A stretch of 41,977 nt of DNA, taken from the NCBI GenBank assembly GCA_045658985.1, contig JAZOWC010000037.1, forward strand, positions 1 through 41,977, in the 5' to 3' direction. Under the pieces are notes generated by a model. It was not told the origin of the DNA. It was given only the letters and a program-made list of their open reading frames with translations, and did no database searches. Source of the stretch: RGIG3513 sp045658985 (lineage in GTDB: Bacteria > Bacillota > Clostridia > Oscillospirales > Butyricicoccaceae). Numbering within the stretch: position 1 is the stretch's first letter; every line of letters begins with the position of its first letter. Of the stretch, positions 25,043 to 34,144 are shown piece by piece. The position numbers and the translations under genes are program-made.

Positions 25043-25489
25043 TTAGATATACAATCCGTTGTTTTCCAGCTCATCAATAAGATCGCCCATAATATCTACG
25101 TTGTAGGGAGTGATAATGTATGTGCTGTTTGCTACTTTCTTGATCTTTCCGTCCTGTGCATAAGTAACACCGCTGAGGAAATCAACGACTCGTCTGGCAA
25201 CGTCCTTGTTGGTCTGCTCAAGATTGAGAACAACGGTACGGCGATCAATAAGATGATCGGCGATCTCGGCAGCATTCTCAAACTTTTCAGGTTTGACAAG
25301 TACAACGGAAAGCTGAGTGGTTGCGTTGATGTTGACAACTTTATTATTACGTTTGAACTCGGTCACAGGAACACCGCCTTCGTCATCATTTCTGGGTTGA
25401 GATTTTCTGGAAGAGGTAATCTGCTCAAAGTCGTCTTCTTTCTCGTCGTCTCCTCTTGCCCAGCGTTTAATGTCATCCATAAAACCCAT
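25043..25489 (-). CDS. sepF: Cell division protein SepF
   Basis: Binds FtsZ and tethers it to the membrane. The 148-residue product has an N-terminal amphipathic helix (MGFMDDIKRWARG), a low-complexity linker to about 60, and the SepF core with the FENAAEIADHLIDRRTVVLNLE region (short part: HLIDRRTVVLNLE) and RRVVDFLSG with the following ITPYNVDI segment. AAGGAGCG precedes the ATG and a strong promoter lies at 25533-25561. It heads the sepF-yggT-divIVA-ileS operon. Confidence 0.96.
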   Translation of the reverse strand: MGFMDDIKRWARGDDEKEDDFEQITSSRKSQPRNDDEGGVPVTEFKRNNKVVNINATTQLSVVLVKPEKFENAAEIADHLIDRRTVVLNLEQTNKDVARRVVDFLSGVTYAQDGKIKKVANSTYIITPYNVDIMGDLIDELENNGLYI

Positions 25490-25532
25490 ATTGTCGCGCT
25501 CCTTCCATCATATAAAAATATTCATATCTTTT

Positions 25533-25561
25533 ATTATCTTATTTTTTTGTGCATATGTCAA
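25533..25561 (-). promoter_or_regulatory. Strong sigma-A promoter for sepF operon
   Basis: A perfect TTGACA (complement of 25556-25561) and GATAAT (complement of 25533-25538) with a 17-nt spacer, in the 103-nt gap upstream of sepF. A-rich sequence upstream could be an UP element. It separates the sepF operon from the hfq/HlyD-like genes. Confidence 0.8.
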
Positions 25562-25592
25562 CTTGTTTAACAAAAATAAACACAATATAATA

Positions 25593-26786
25593 TTATTTTA
25601 CATTAAAATCCTTACCGCTGATGATGATCTTGTCATAAATATAAAGACCCTTTGACGCATTTTCGGCCATCTCAAGCAGGTAATATGAGTCTGTCTGATA
25701 AATTATATTGGCTTTCTTAAACTTGGCAGATGCTCCCTCAAGGCAATAAACTCCCCAGCTGCCGTTCTTCTGATGAAGCGCCTCAATTGGAACCCTGATA
25801 CCCGTGTACGTATTCATAACGATATCAACCGGCTGAAAACGTGTACTGAGATACTCAGGAATCATCACGGTGCTCCTGAGCAGCAAATAATGTTTGCCGT
25901 CGGCGCCTTTTACAAGACTGTGAACCGCAAACTGATTTTTATTTGAAAGAAGCTCGGGAAAATATACCACGAACGATTTTTTGCCTCTGAGATCATACAG
26001 AAGCGCATCCTCAACCGGTGCCGCCAGATACCATTCAAAGGAATTGACAACAGTACCGATAACATCATCGGTTCCTGTATTCGGATGCTCCTTGCTGCTT
26101 ATCGATTCCGCCGAAAGTCTGCTTATGCAATCTGTATTCAAACTATCTTCATACCCGTCGGTTTTGCTGAAGAAATAACCGGAGCAGGGAGAAAGAACGG
26201 TCTCACTGTCACGATCCACAAGATTGTCATACACTGCTCTTTGGGACTCAAGCTCAATTAGCCTGTCGGCAAAAATATCCTTGCTGTACAGTCCCGCGTC
26301 TCTCGCAATTATTATCTGCCTGAGCGAGTCATAGACATCACTGACCTGAGTGATCTTGCCGTCTTCTGAGTTGGCAAGAAGATCGCCGAGATATGTATAT
26401 ACCAATCCGTCAAGCTTGACGCTGTCAGTACCCGTTGAGATCATCGCGTCGACAGCTTTGATTGCATCTATTTCGTTTTCGATCTCTACCAGCTTACGAT
26501 AGTTATCTGCAGCATCCGCAGTTTTAAAATAGATGCACACAGCCTGATTTGCCGCTACTTTGTCTCCGTTTTGCACCAGATACTCGATATTGTCGGTCTT
26601 CCCCCTGATGACTACCTGATCGCGTATAAAAACGGTATCCAGCGATACCATTTCTTCTACTGTGACGGATGATGCTTCGATGTAGTTGATTTTTTCGGTA
26701 AGTCCGCTCCATATATTGAATATCAAAAAAGCGGCAAAAACCAGCAGAATTGCTGCACCTGCACCTCTTGCGGAATGCTCTTTCAT
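25593..26786 (-). CDS. HlyD-like membrane-fusion/adaptor protein
   Basis: A 397-residue membrane protein with one N-terminal transmembrane helix (about residues 9-27) and a large outside part. It has features of the HlyD/biotinyl-lipoyl adaptor group: a barrel-sandwich-like half with QNGDKVAANQAV, a helical hairpin (about 90-180), the return half with VLSPCSGYFF, and a C-terminal beta-domain. No ABC or RND partner is adjacent. Similar proteins sit between hfq and sepF in other Clostridia (recalled, not checked). GGAGC supports the ATG; hfq ends 10 nt upstream. Its transport role is unproven. Confidence 0.72.
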   Translation of the reverse strand: MKEHSARGAGAAILLVFAAFLIFNIWSGLTEKINYIEASSVTVEEMVSLDTVFIRDQVVIRGKTDNIEYLVQNGDKVAANQAVCIYFKTADAADNYRKLVEIENEIDAIKAVDAMISTGTDSVKLDGLVYTYLGDLLANSEDGKITQVSDVYDSLRQIIIARDAGLYSKDIFADRLIELESQRAVYDNLVDRDSETVLSPCSGYFFSKTDGYEDSLNTDCISRLSAESISSKEHPNTGTDDVIGTVVNSFEWYLAAPVEDALLYDLRGKKSFVVYFPELLSNKNQFAVHSLVKGADGKHYLLLRSTVMIPEYLSTRFQPVDIVMNTYTGIRVPIEALHQKNGSWGVYCLEGASAKFKKANIIYQTDSYYLLEMAENASKGLYIYDKIIISGKDFNVK

Positions 26787-26796
26787 CGTTGCTCCT

Positions 26797-27018
26797 TTAT
26801 TGCTGTGCCATCACGCTCCTCTGCGGGATAATAGTTGAGATGGCATGCTTATATATCAAATACTGTTTATTCTCAAAAATCAGCAGGATAGTATAACCGT
26901 CAAATGATATCACCGTACCGCGCTGTTGAAAACCGTTTGTCATAAACACTGTAACGGGTATTTTGTCGCGTCTGACCGCATTAAGAAATACATCCTGCAA
27001 GCTTGTGTGTTTTTCCAT
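26797..27018 (-). CDS. hfq: RNA chaperone Hfq
   Basis: Hexameric RNA chaperone of the Sm family. The 73-residue protein has Sm1 with LQDVFLNAVRRDKIPVTVF (short form: VTVFMTNG) and Sm2 with YKHAIST, the family signature. The C-terminal tail is short, as usual in Firmicutes. It follows miaA by 47 nt, the almost universal miaA-hfq order. GAGAGG sits 8 nt from the ATG inside the loop of an inverted repeat (27017-27055), so translation may be regulated. Confidence 0.96.
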   Translation of the reverse strand: MEKHTSLQDVFLNAVRRDKIPVTVFMTNGFQQRGTVISFDGYTILLIFENKQYLIYKHAISTIIPQRSVMAQQ

Positions 27019-27055
27019 GATAAAGACCTCTCTTTTTATAAAAGTTCTTTATCAT
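27017..27055 (-). promoter_or_regulatory. Inverted repeat in the hfq leader enclosing the ribosome binding site
   Basis: In the 47-nt leader the mRNA arm ATGATAAAGA (complement of 27046-27055) is the exact reverse complement of TCTTTATCAT (complement of 27017-27026). The second arm includes the first two bases of the hfq start codon. The 19-nt loop holds the Shine-Dalgarno GAGAGG and can form a second small stem CTTTT/AAAAG. Folding would hide the start codon; a regulatory role is inference. Confidence 0.6.
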
Positions 27056-27065
27056 TTTAGTAGCA

Positions 27066-27989
27066 TCACAAAATAAAAGATGTCGCTTTTTGGCACAAGC
27101 CGTCAAAATCGTAATCACGGTCGTACTCAACCCAGTTGACCCGATCATCGGCTTTAAACCATGTAAGCTGGCGCTTGGCATAGTTTCTGGACTTCTGCTT
27201 TATCATATCTGCAGCCTGCAGGAGTGTACCTTCGCCTCGGATGTACGCAAGCATTTCTTTGTATCCTATGGCCTGCGACGCTGTACCCGACAGCCTGCCG
27301 GACTCGTACAGATCACGCACTTCCCTCTCCAGACCGAGCTCAAGCATCCGGTCAACTCGAATATTGATCCTGTCGTACAGCACCTGTCTGTCAACGGGCG
27401 TTATACCGATAAAAATCGCATCATAACGAGGCTTGACAAGCTTGGACAGACGGTTGTACTCGGTGATGGTCTTACCGGTAGATTCAAAGACCTCCAATGC
27501 GCGTATAACACGCTTAACGTCATTGACATGCAGTCGTACCGCACTATCCGGATCAACGCGTTCCAGTCTGCTGTGCATATGTTCGGCCCCGTTTAAGCGG
27601 TATTCTTCTTCAAGCTGCATTCTGACGCCGCTTTCCTCACCGCTTTTTGCAAAATCGTTTCCGCTTATCAGTGCGTTTATATACAGACCTGTACCTCCGC
27701 ATATGATAGGGGTCTTTCCGCGTGCGAGTATATCATCAACAACAGCAGATGCCTCGGCAGAATATCTGGCAGCGGAGAAGCTCTCCCCCGGCTCGGCAAC
27801 GTCGATCATATGATGGACAGCCGCCCTGCGCTCCTGCTCATCAGGCTTTGCAGTGCCAATGTCCATGCCGCGGTATATCTGCATAGAGTCTGCAGATACA
27901 ACCTCACCGTCAAGCCGCTGTGCAAGCGCAATGGCCAATGCGGTCTTGCCCGATGCGGTTGGGCCGCATACAACAACAGGTTTAATCAT
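27066..27989 (-). CDS. miaA: tRNA dimethylallyltransferase MiaA
   Basis: Adds the dimethylallyl group to N6 of A37 in tRNAs reading UNN codons, the substrate for MiaB encoded upstream in this operon. The 307-residue enzyme has the P-loop GPTASGKTALA (residues 9-19), the DSMQIYRGMDIGTAKP block (about 34-49) and DVKRVIRALE near 157. Length is typical. The ATG overlaps the mutL stop in TAATG (1-nt overlap). Confidence 0.97.
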   Translation of the reverse strand: MIKPVVVCGPTASGKTALAIALAQRLDGEVVSADSMQIYRGMDIGTAKPDEQERRAAVHHMIDVAEPGESFSAARYSAEASAVVDDILARGKTPIICGGTGLYINALISGNDFAKSGEESGVRMQLEEEYRLNGAEHMHSRLERVDPDSAVRLHVNDVKRVIRALEVFESTGKTITEYNRLSKLVKPRYDAIFIGITPVDRQVLYDRINIRVDRMLELGLEREVRDLYESGRLSGTASQAIGYKEMLAYIRGEGTLLQAADMIKQKSRNYAKRQLTWFKADDRVNWVEYDRDYDFDGLCQKATSFIL

Positions 27990-29983
27990 TACACAATCCT
28001 TTTGAATAATTTTTCGATTTGCTGCTTGGTCAGTTCAATAGCTGTGGGGCGTCCGTGAGGACAACTCTTGAGGTCGGGCGACGTAAGCACGGCTCGGGCG
28101 ATCTTGACAAGTTCGCGAATGTCCGAATTCATCCCCGCTTTGATGGCACTCTTGCAAGCCACGCTCTTGAGCAAAGCATCAAACAGGTCTACATCTGCCG
28201 ATTTATGCTCGATGATTTTGCCGGCAAGCTCCGACAGAACAGCAGGAATATCCTCAGGCTCGATATAGTTCGGTGCCGAGCGGACAACTATGGATAACCC
28301 TCCAAAATCTCCTGTATCGAAGCCAATATCTCTGAACAGACTTTCATTATCAAGCACTGCCTGCTTTTCGATACGGGACAGCACAACCATTTTAGGTGTA
28401 AAAAGATACTGTGCCATACTCTCTATTCCCGAGTTCTTGAGCTGATTATATATCTGTCGCTCATGAGCGGCATGCTTGTCAATAAGCCACATACTGTTGT
28501 TGCTCTCGGCAAGTATATAGGTATGGAAAAGCTCACCAATGATCTTGAGGTCAATATCATCGCAAATGACAGATTCTTCGTTGACGGATGCATCAGAGCC
28601 CGACGACTTGTCAAAGTCCGCAATAACCTCCTGATAAACAGGCAGATCGGGTTCTATGGGAGAATAGAGATATCCCGCTGTAGGAAGAGGTCTGTGTTCT
28701 CTGACAGGGCGGCTTTCGGCAGGAGGTGTATCGGCAACCGGTGTATTGGCAGAAGCTGCAGTCTCAACCGCGGGCTCATCTTTTTTATCGCTGTTGGCTG
28801 AAGAAGAAAAATAACCATATCCAAAGCAACCGAAAGATGCAACTTTTTTGACGGGTTCCGCAGAATATGATGTGCTGTAATCCTTGTTGACGGTAATATC
28901 TGCATTGCCGTAACCGGACAAAGTTGCTTTTGCCTCTTCTGCTTCCAGCCTTTTTTTCTGATAGAACTCCTTGCTCTTCTGCATATCGAGTCCGTCCAGT
29001 ACAGCGGTCACAGCATTCCTTACAGCAAGAAATACCTCTCGCTCTCTCGAAAACTTAACCTCAAGCTTGGAAGGATGAACGTTGACATCTATCTGAGACG
29101 GGTGCAAATTCAGCATTATGTAATATATAGGCTGTCTGCCAACCATAAGTCTGCCTTTGTATGCCTCATCAACGGCAGCAGTAAGAACCTTGGATCGTAC
29201 CGGTCTGCCATTGATAAAAAATCCCTGCATGCTGCGTGTGGCGCGGCTTGTGGCGGGTGTAGCGAGGTATCCGCTGATTCTGACACCCGAAATCTCGGTA
29301 GCCATCATGACCATATCGTCAACTATCTCTCTGCCGACTACAGAATACATAACATCTCTGAGGCTTTCGTTGCCAAGGGTGGAGAATGTATCGCGTCCGT
29401 CTTTGATAAACTTAAAGGCTATTCTGGTATTGGAAATGGCGGCATTCATAACCACCTCTTCCACACGGGCACTTTCGGTGGCATCCTTTTTCATGAACTT
29501 TGCTCGGGCAGGAACATTGTAGAACAAATCACGGACTACAATATTGGTACCCACGGGACAGCCGGTTTCGCTGTCCTCGGTAACCTCTCCGCCCTCTATG
29601 CAAATATGCCAGCCTTCGTCGCTTTTGCGTGTACGGGTAAACATATCCACCCTTGACACAGCAGACAAAGCCGCAAGAGCCTCACCGCGGAATCCCATGG
29701 TAACAATATTGTCCAGATCGGATACACGCTCAATCTTGCTTGTTGCGTGTCTCAAAAAGGCAGTCTTGACATCCTCTGCGGGAATACCCTTTCCGTCATC
29801 GGTTACTCTGATGTATGAAACTCCCCCGTTTTTGATTTCGATGGTAATGTTTCTTGCACCGGCATCTATGGAGTTTTCTACAAGCTCTTTTACCACAGAG
29901 GCAGGCCTTTCTACGACCTCGCCTGCAGCAATAAGATTGGCAAGCTGTGGAGACAGAACTTTGATTCTTTTTTCGGTATCCAC
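27989..29983 (-). CDS. mutL: DNA mismatch repair protein MutL
   Basis: Couples MutS mismatch recognition to strand incision. The 664-residue protein has the GHKL ATPase motifs: VVERPASVVKELVENSIDAGA (short: ENSIDAGA), VTDDGKGI and GFRGEAL. A low-complexity linker (about 355-455) precedes the dimerisation/endonuclease domain. The endonuclease motif DQHA(x)2E(x)4E reads DKHAAHERQIYN (D502 to N513), with the last Glu replaced by Asn; CPHGRPT near the C-terminus is kept. GTG start with GGAGTG 7 nt upstream; 3 nt after mutS. Confidence 0.96.
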   Translation of the reverse strand: MDTEKRIKVLSPQLANLIAAGEVVERPASVVKELVENSIDAGARNITIEIKNGGVSYIRVTDDGKGIPAEDVKTAFLRHATSKIERVSDLDNIVTMGFRGEALAALSAVSRVDMFTRTRKSDEGWHICIEGGEVTEDSETGCPVGTNIVVRDLFYNVPARAKFMKKDATESARVEEVVMNAAISNTRIAFKFIKDGRDTFSTLGNESLRDVMYSVVGREIVDDMVMMATEISGVRISGYLATPATSRATRSMQGFFINGRPVRSKVLTAAVDEAYKGRLMVGRQPIYYIMLNLHPSQIDVNVHPSKLEVKFSREREVFLAVRNAVTAVLDGLDMQKSKEFYQKKRLEAEEAKATLSGYGNADITVNKDYSTSYSAEPVKKVASFGCFGYGYFSSSANSDKKDEPAVETAASANTPVADTPPAESRPVREHRPLPTAGYLYSPIEPDLPVYQEVIADFDKSSGSDASVNEESVICDDIDLKIIGELFHTYILAESNNSMWLIDKHAAHERQIYNQLKNSGIESMAQYLFTPKMVVLSRIEKQAVLDNESLFRDIGFDTGDFGGLSIVVRSAPNYIEPEDIPAVLSELAGKIIEHKSADVDLFDALLKSVACKSAIKAGMNSDIRELVKIARAVLTSPDLKSCPHGRPTAIELTKQQIEKLFKRIV

Positions 29984-29986
29984 TAT

Positions 29987-32599
29987 TTAACACTCCTTTG
30001 CCTTTTTGACCATATCGTAGAGCATCGAAAGGGCTTCAATTGGGCTGAGCACATCAGGCTCAATAAGCTTGAGTTTTTCGATCAGCTCGTCCTTTGCATA
30101 GCTGCCAAAGGACACCTGAGCCTCTTCTTCATAAGAAGCAGCTGTATATGCAGGCTCCTTTACAGCACCCATTTTATCTTCAATCTCGGTCAAAACTTCT
30201 TTGGCGCGTTTAATAACGCTGTCAGGGATACCGGCAAGCTTGGCAACGTCAATACCGTAGCTGTCATTGGTACCTCCCCTGACGATTTTCTTGATAAACA
30301 CGATAGAATCACCGTGTTTTTTGACAACAATGTTATAGTTCTTTACGCCCTGCACGCTGCCTTCCATAGCGCAAAGTTCATGATAGTGGGTAGCAAACAG
30401 AGTCCTTGCGCCCAGCTTCTTTCCTGCGCAGTATTCCAGCACCGATCTGGCAATTGCCATACCGTCATATGTAGATGTACCACGGCCTATCTCATCGAGA
30501 ATAAGCAGACTTTTTGAGGTGGCGTGCTTGATGATCTCGGCCACCTCGTTCATCTCAACCATAAACGTAGACTGTCCTGCCATCATATCGTCGGATGCAC
30601 CGATTCTTGTAAATACCCGGTCACACACACCGATATTTGCCGACGATGCCGGGACAAAACTGCCACACTGTGCCATAATAGTTATAAGTGCGACCTGCCT
30701 CATAAAGGTAGATTTACCCGCCATGTTGGGGCCGGTGATCACATAAACACGGTTTACTCCGCAGTCAAGAAGTGTATCGTTGGGCACAAACATTCCTCCG
30801 TTGAGCACACGCTCAACCACGGGATGTCTGCCGTCTTTGATATCAATACGGTCACTGTTATCAACGATAGGCATAACATAGTTATATTTTTCGGCAGCCA
30901 ACGCAAAAGACCTGAGAACGTCAACTGCCGCAATAGACCGTGCAGTCATCTTAATACGGTCCGCCTGATCGGCAATGGCATTCCTGATGGAGTTAAAGAG
31001 CTCATACTCCAAAGCACACAGCTTGTCCCCTGCCGACACGACCTCGCCCTCAAGCTCCTTGAGCTCAGGAGTGATATATCTCTCGCAGTTGGCAAGAGTC
31101 TGTTTGCGTATATAATCGGCAGGTGTCTGATCCATAAAGGATTTGGAGACCTCAATATAGTATCCGAACACGCGGTTATAACCGACTTTAAGCTTGGGTA
31201 TATTGGTACGTTCTTTTTCCCTCTGTTCGATCTCGGCAAGTCTGGATGCACCGCCGTCAAGAAGTTCCTTGAGCCTGTCGACCTCGGGATTAAAGCCTTT
31301 TTTGAACATTCCGCCCTCTCTTACTGTAAAAGGCGGCTCCTCTACAATAGCAGCATCTATAAGCTCTCCGATGTCAGAAAGCTCATCGATCTGAGAAGCA
31401 AGATTTGCCAGGTATTCGTTGTCAATAACAGAAACAAGCCTCTTTATCTCGGGCAGATGCTGAGTTACCTGATAGAGGGCGCGGAGATCACGGCAATTTG
31501 CGCTGCCGTACACGACCCTGCCTGCAACTCGTTCTATATCGCACAGTGCTCTGAGTTCACTCCTGAGCGCATCGCTCTCGGGACGGTATTTCAGGAATGC
31601 GCCGACAGCATGCTGTCTCTCGATTATCTCAGGAATGCGAAGGAGCGGCTTTTCTATCCACTGACGGATCAATCTTGCGCCAACGGCCGTGGCGGTATGA
31701 TCGAGCACCCACAGAAGAGAACCCTTCTTCTCTCCAGTATGCAGAGACGATGTAAGCTCAAGATTCCTGCGCGCAGAATAATCCAGCTCCATAAACTGCT
31801 TGTTTGTATAGTACTGCAGCTGGTTAATATGAGACAGATCGTTCTTTTGTGTTTCGTGCAGATATGACAACAGCGAACCGACTGATTTTATGGTGAAATC
31901 ATCGGAAACATCACATATATCCGCACCAAACTGCTGCTTGAGAATAGTTTCACAAGCGTCACGTTCAAATCTCCAGTCTCCGCATTTTTCAATATGTGCA
32001 TTGAGTCTGTCTTTTACAAAAGACAGTAATCTTTCATTGTCAAATGCGGCTTTTGAAAGCAAAACTTCTTTGGGCGAAAATCTGCCCAGCTCATTTATAA
32101 CGCTGTCAAAAGCATCTTTGCCCTCAAAAGAGGTGGCAAATGTTTCACCCGTGGATATATCACAGAAAGATACACCCGCACCGGAAAAATCCGAATAAAC
32201 AGCGGATATAAAGCTGTTGCTGCTCTCATCGAGCATAGAACTGTCTATAACCGTGCCCGGTGTGATCATTCTCACGACCTCACGTTTAACAAGTCCTTTG
32301 GCAAGCGCGGGATCCTCTGTCTGCTCACAGATAGCTACTTTGTAGCCTTTTGCAATAAGTCTGCCGATATATCCCTCTGCGCTGTGATAAGGCACACCGC
32401 ACATAGGTGCACGTTCTTCCTGGCCGCAGCTTCTGCCCGTGAGAGTCAGATCGAGCTCCTTTGAGACGGTCTTTGCATCATCAAAAAACATCTCATAAAA
32501 GTCACCCAGTCTGTACATAAGTATATAATCTCTATACTCATTCTTGACCTCAAGGTATTGCTGCATCATAGGTGTAAAGTTTTCACTCTTGCCAGCCAT
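29987..32599 (-). CDS. mutS: DNA mismatch repair protein MutS
   Basis: Recognises mismatches and small loops. The 870-residue protein shows the MutS I mismatch-binding motif with the Phe-x-Glu in GDFYEMFF (near residue 33), the connector, core and clamp domains, and the C-terminal ATPase with GPNMAGKSTFMRQ (near 612), the Walker B region LLILDEIGRGTSTYDG and FATHYHEL. This makes it the MutS1 type and not MutS2, as no Smr domain is present. GGAGATAA precedes the ATG. It stands between miaB and mutL, the typical clostridial order. Confidence 0.98.
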   Translation of the reverse strand: MAGKSENFTPMMQQYLEVKNEYRDYILMYRLGDFYEMFFDDAKTVSKELDLTLTGRSCGQEERAPMCGVPYHSAEGYIGRLIAKGYKVAICEQTEDPALAKGLVKREVVRMITPGTVIDSSMLDESSNSFISAVYSDFSGAGVSFCDISTGETFATSFEGKDAFDSVINELGRFSPKEVLLSKAAFDNERLLSFVKDRLNAHIEKCGDWRFERDACETILKQQFGADICDVSDDFTIKSVGSLLSYLHETQKNDLSHINQLQYYTNKQFMELDYSARRNLELTSSLHTGEKKGSLLWVLDHTATAVGARLIRQWIEKPLLRIPEIIERQHAVGAFLKYRPESDALRSELRALCDIERVAGRVVYGSANCRDLRALYQVTQHLPEIKRLVSVIDNEYLANLASQIDELSDIGELIDAAIVEEPPFTVREGGMFKKGFNPEVDRLKELLDGGASRLAEIEQREKERTNIPKLKVGYNRVFGYYIEVSKSFMDQTPADYIRKQTLANCERYITPELKELEGEVVSAGDKLCALEYELFNSIRNAIADQADRIKMTARSIAAVDVLRSFALAAEKYNYVMPIVDNSDRIDIKDGRHPVVERVLNGGMFVPNDTLLDCGVNRVYVITGPNMAGKSTFMRQVALITIMAQCGSFVPASSANIGVCDRVFTRIGASDDMMAGQSTFMVEMNEVAEIIKHATSKSLLILDEIGRGTSTYDGMAIARSVLEYCAGKKLGARTLFATHYHELCAMEGSVQGVKNYNIVVKKHGDSIVFIKKIVRGGTNDSYGIDVAKLAGIPDSVIKRAKEVLTEIEDKMGAVKEPAYTAASYEEEAQVSFGSYAKDELIEKLKLIEPDVLSPIEALSMLYDMVKKAKEC

Positions 32600-32621
32600 C
32601 TTTATCTCCGTCCAAATATTT

Positions 32622-34037
32622 TCAGTCTACAACTTCTCCAAACAGCGCCCATGTGGAGGCTCTGTTGATCTTAACGTTCTGCCATGTATCCAGAAGTCCG
32701 TCAGCGCCGTTAATATGTACCAGCTTGAATCCCTCTGTCCTGCCCTTGTAGGTATAAGAGTCATCCTCACTGTACCCGTCAATCAGCACCTTGCACACTC
32801 TGTCGAGGTACAGATCGTTCTTTTCCCTGCTGATTCTGTTCTGAACCTCAAGAAGTTTATCAAATCTACGCTGCTTGTCGGCAGGAGTCTCGGGATCATC
32901 CATTTCGGCCGCTTTGGTACCGACACGCTTTGAATAAATGAATGTAAAAAGCGAATCGTATCTGACCCTTTCTACAAGTTCTATTGTGCGTTCAAAATCT
33001 GCCTCTGTCTCACCGGGAAATCCAACTATAATATCACTGGTAATGGTAATATCGGGCATCTTGCTGCGTGCATAGTCGACCAGACTCAGATAATGCTCCG
33101 AGGTATAACGCCGATTCATAAGCGACAGAACTCTGTCACTGCCGCACTGCACGGGCAGATGTATGGCTTTGCAGACCTTGTCGCACTGCGCAATTGTATC
33201 AAACAGCTTTTTGGTTGCATCCTTTGGGTGACTGGTCATAAATCTGACTCTGAAATCACCGGGGATACTGTTTATACGCATAAGAAGCTCTGAAAAATCG
33301 ATGCCGTTTTCGAGGTCATTGCCGTATGAGTTGACGTTCTGCCCAAGCAGAGTTATGTCCTTGTACCCCGCGTCGATAAGCTTTTTGAACTCGTCGATAA
33401 TGACTTCGGGATCACGGCTTCGCTCTCTGCCTCTGACATAGGGAACTATGCAATAGGAGCAGAAATTGTTGCATCCGTACATAATGGACAGCCAAGCATT
33501 GGGAGGATCTTTGCGCAGAGGCTCGACACCCTCGATAATAACTCCCTCACCGCCGTTGTCAAAGACACGCTTGCCCGCAGTAAGCTTCCTGCAGAGCAAG
33601 GACGGAAACTTCCAGAGCGCATGAGTGCCGAATAATACGTCCACATACGGAAAGCTCTTTTTTACCTTGTCAAGCACGTGAGACTGCTGTGCCATACATC
33701 CGCACACGCAAACAATAGCGCCGTTATTGGCGTTCTTGAGATGCAGAGTCTGCCCCATGTTACCGAATGCTCGCATTTCGGCGTGTTCTCTGATGGCGCA
33801 GGTGTTAAACACCACTATGTCTGCCTGCTCGGCTTTGGGTGCAAAGGTGCATCCCATATCACAAAGCATACTGCGGATAAGTTCGCTGTCAGCTTCATTC
33901 TGCTGGCAGCCAAATGTAACTACGCAAGCAACGGGTGTTCTGCCCAGTCTCTGTCTGAGCAATTCTCTGCATTTTATGCTGTATTCTTTCTGCTCCGCTA
34001 TATTATCCGCGGAAATAATAATATCATTTCTGTTCAA
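32622..34037 (-). CDS. miaB: tRNA-2-methylthio-N6-dimethylallyladenosine synthase MiaB
   Basis: Radical SAM methylthiotransferase that adds the 2-methylthio group to i6A37 made by MiaA. The 471-residue protein has the N-terminal UPF0004 domain with its three cluster cysteines (FGCQQN, FNTCAIRE, CVCGCMA), the radical SAM CxxxCxxC in CNNFCSYC (near residue 196) and a C-terminal TRAM domain. The only good start is TTG at 34037, with GGGGGAAG upstream; no ATG lies near it. It heads the miaB-mutS-mutL-miaA-hfq run. Confidence 0.96.
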   Translation of the reverse strand: MNRNDIIISADNIAEQKEYSIKCRELLRQRLGRTPVACVVTFGCQQNEADSELIRSMLCDMGCTFAPKAEQADIVVFNTCAIREHAEMRAFGNMGQTLHLKNANNGAIVCVCGCMAQQSHVLDKVKKSFPYVDVLFGTHALWKFPSLLCRKLTAGKRVFDNGGEGVIIEGVEPLRKDPPNAWLSIMYGCNNFCSYCIVPYVRGRERSRDPEVIIDEFKKLIDAGYKDITLLGQNVNSYGNDLENGIDFSELLMRINSIPGDFRVRFMTSHPKDATKKLFDTIAQCDKVCKAIHLPVQCGSDRVLSLMNRRYTSEHYLSLVDYARSKMPDITITSDIIVGFPGETEADFERTIELVERVRYDSLFTFIYSKRVGTKAAEMDDPETPADKQRRFDKLLEVQNRISREKNDLYLDRVCKVLIDGYSEDDSYTYKGRTEGFKLVHINGADGLLDTWQNVKINRASTWALFGEVVD

Positions 34038-34065
34038 GATTATACTTCCCCCAATTATGCGTTAT

Positions 34066-34094
34066 ATTGTATCATATTTTGTCGTCATACGCAA
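34066..34094 (-). promoter_or_regulatory. Putative promoter of the miaB-mutS-mutL-miaA-hfq operon
   Basis: TTGCGT (complement of 34089-34094) and TACAAT (complement of 34066-34071) with a 17-nt spacer. An inverted repeat TTATATTG/CAATATAA (34062-34069 and 34092-34099) lies over both boxes and might be an operator. Confidence 0.55.
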
Positions 34095-34104
34095 TATAAA
34101 GTAT

Positions 34105-34136
34105 AAAAAAAATGCCGCACAAGCTATATTGCGGCA
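34105..34136 (-). terminator. Terminator behind the gene at 34145-34840
   Basis: Stem TGCCGCA/TGCGGCA (34113-34119 and 34130-34136) with a 10-nt loop, followed on the - strand by eight T residues. It isolates the anchored-protein gene from the miaB operon downstream. Confidence 0.85.
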
Positions 34137-34144
34137 ATCAAAAA

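Noticed and set aside
27018..27055. A short upstream frame starting ATG at 27055 that overlaps hfq out of frame
   Set aside because: No Shine-Dalgarno precedes that ATG; the ATG is better explained as part of the inverted repeat.
30524..31867. A 447-codon open frame antisense to mutS
   Set aside because: Shadow frame; the mutS reading has all family motifs and the antisense protein is rich in His, Cys and Arg as expected of a non-coding frame.
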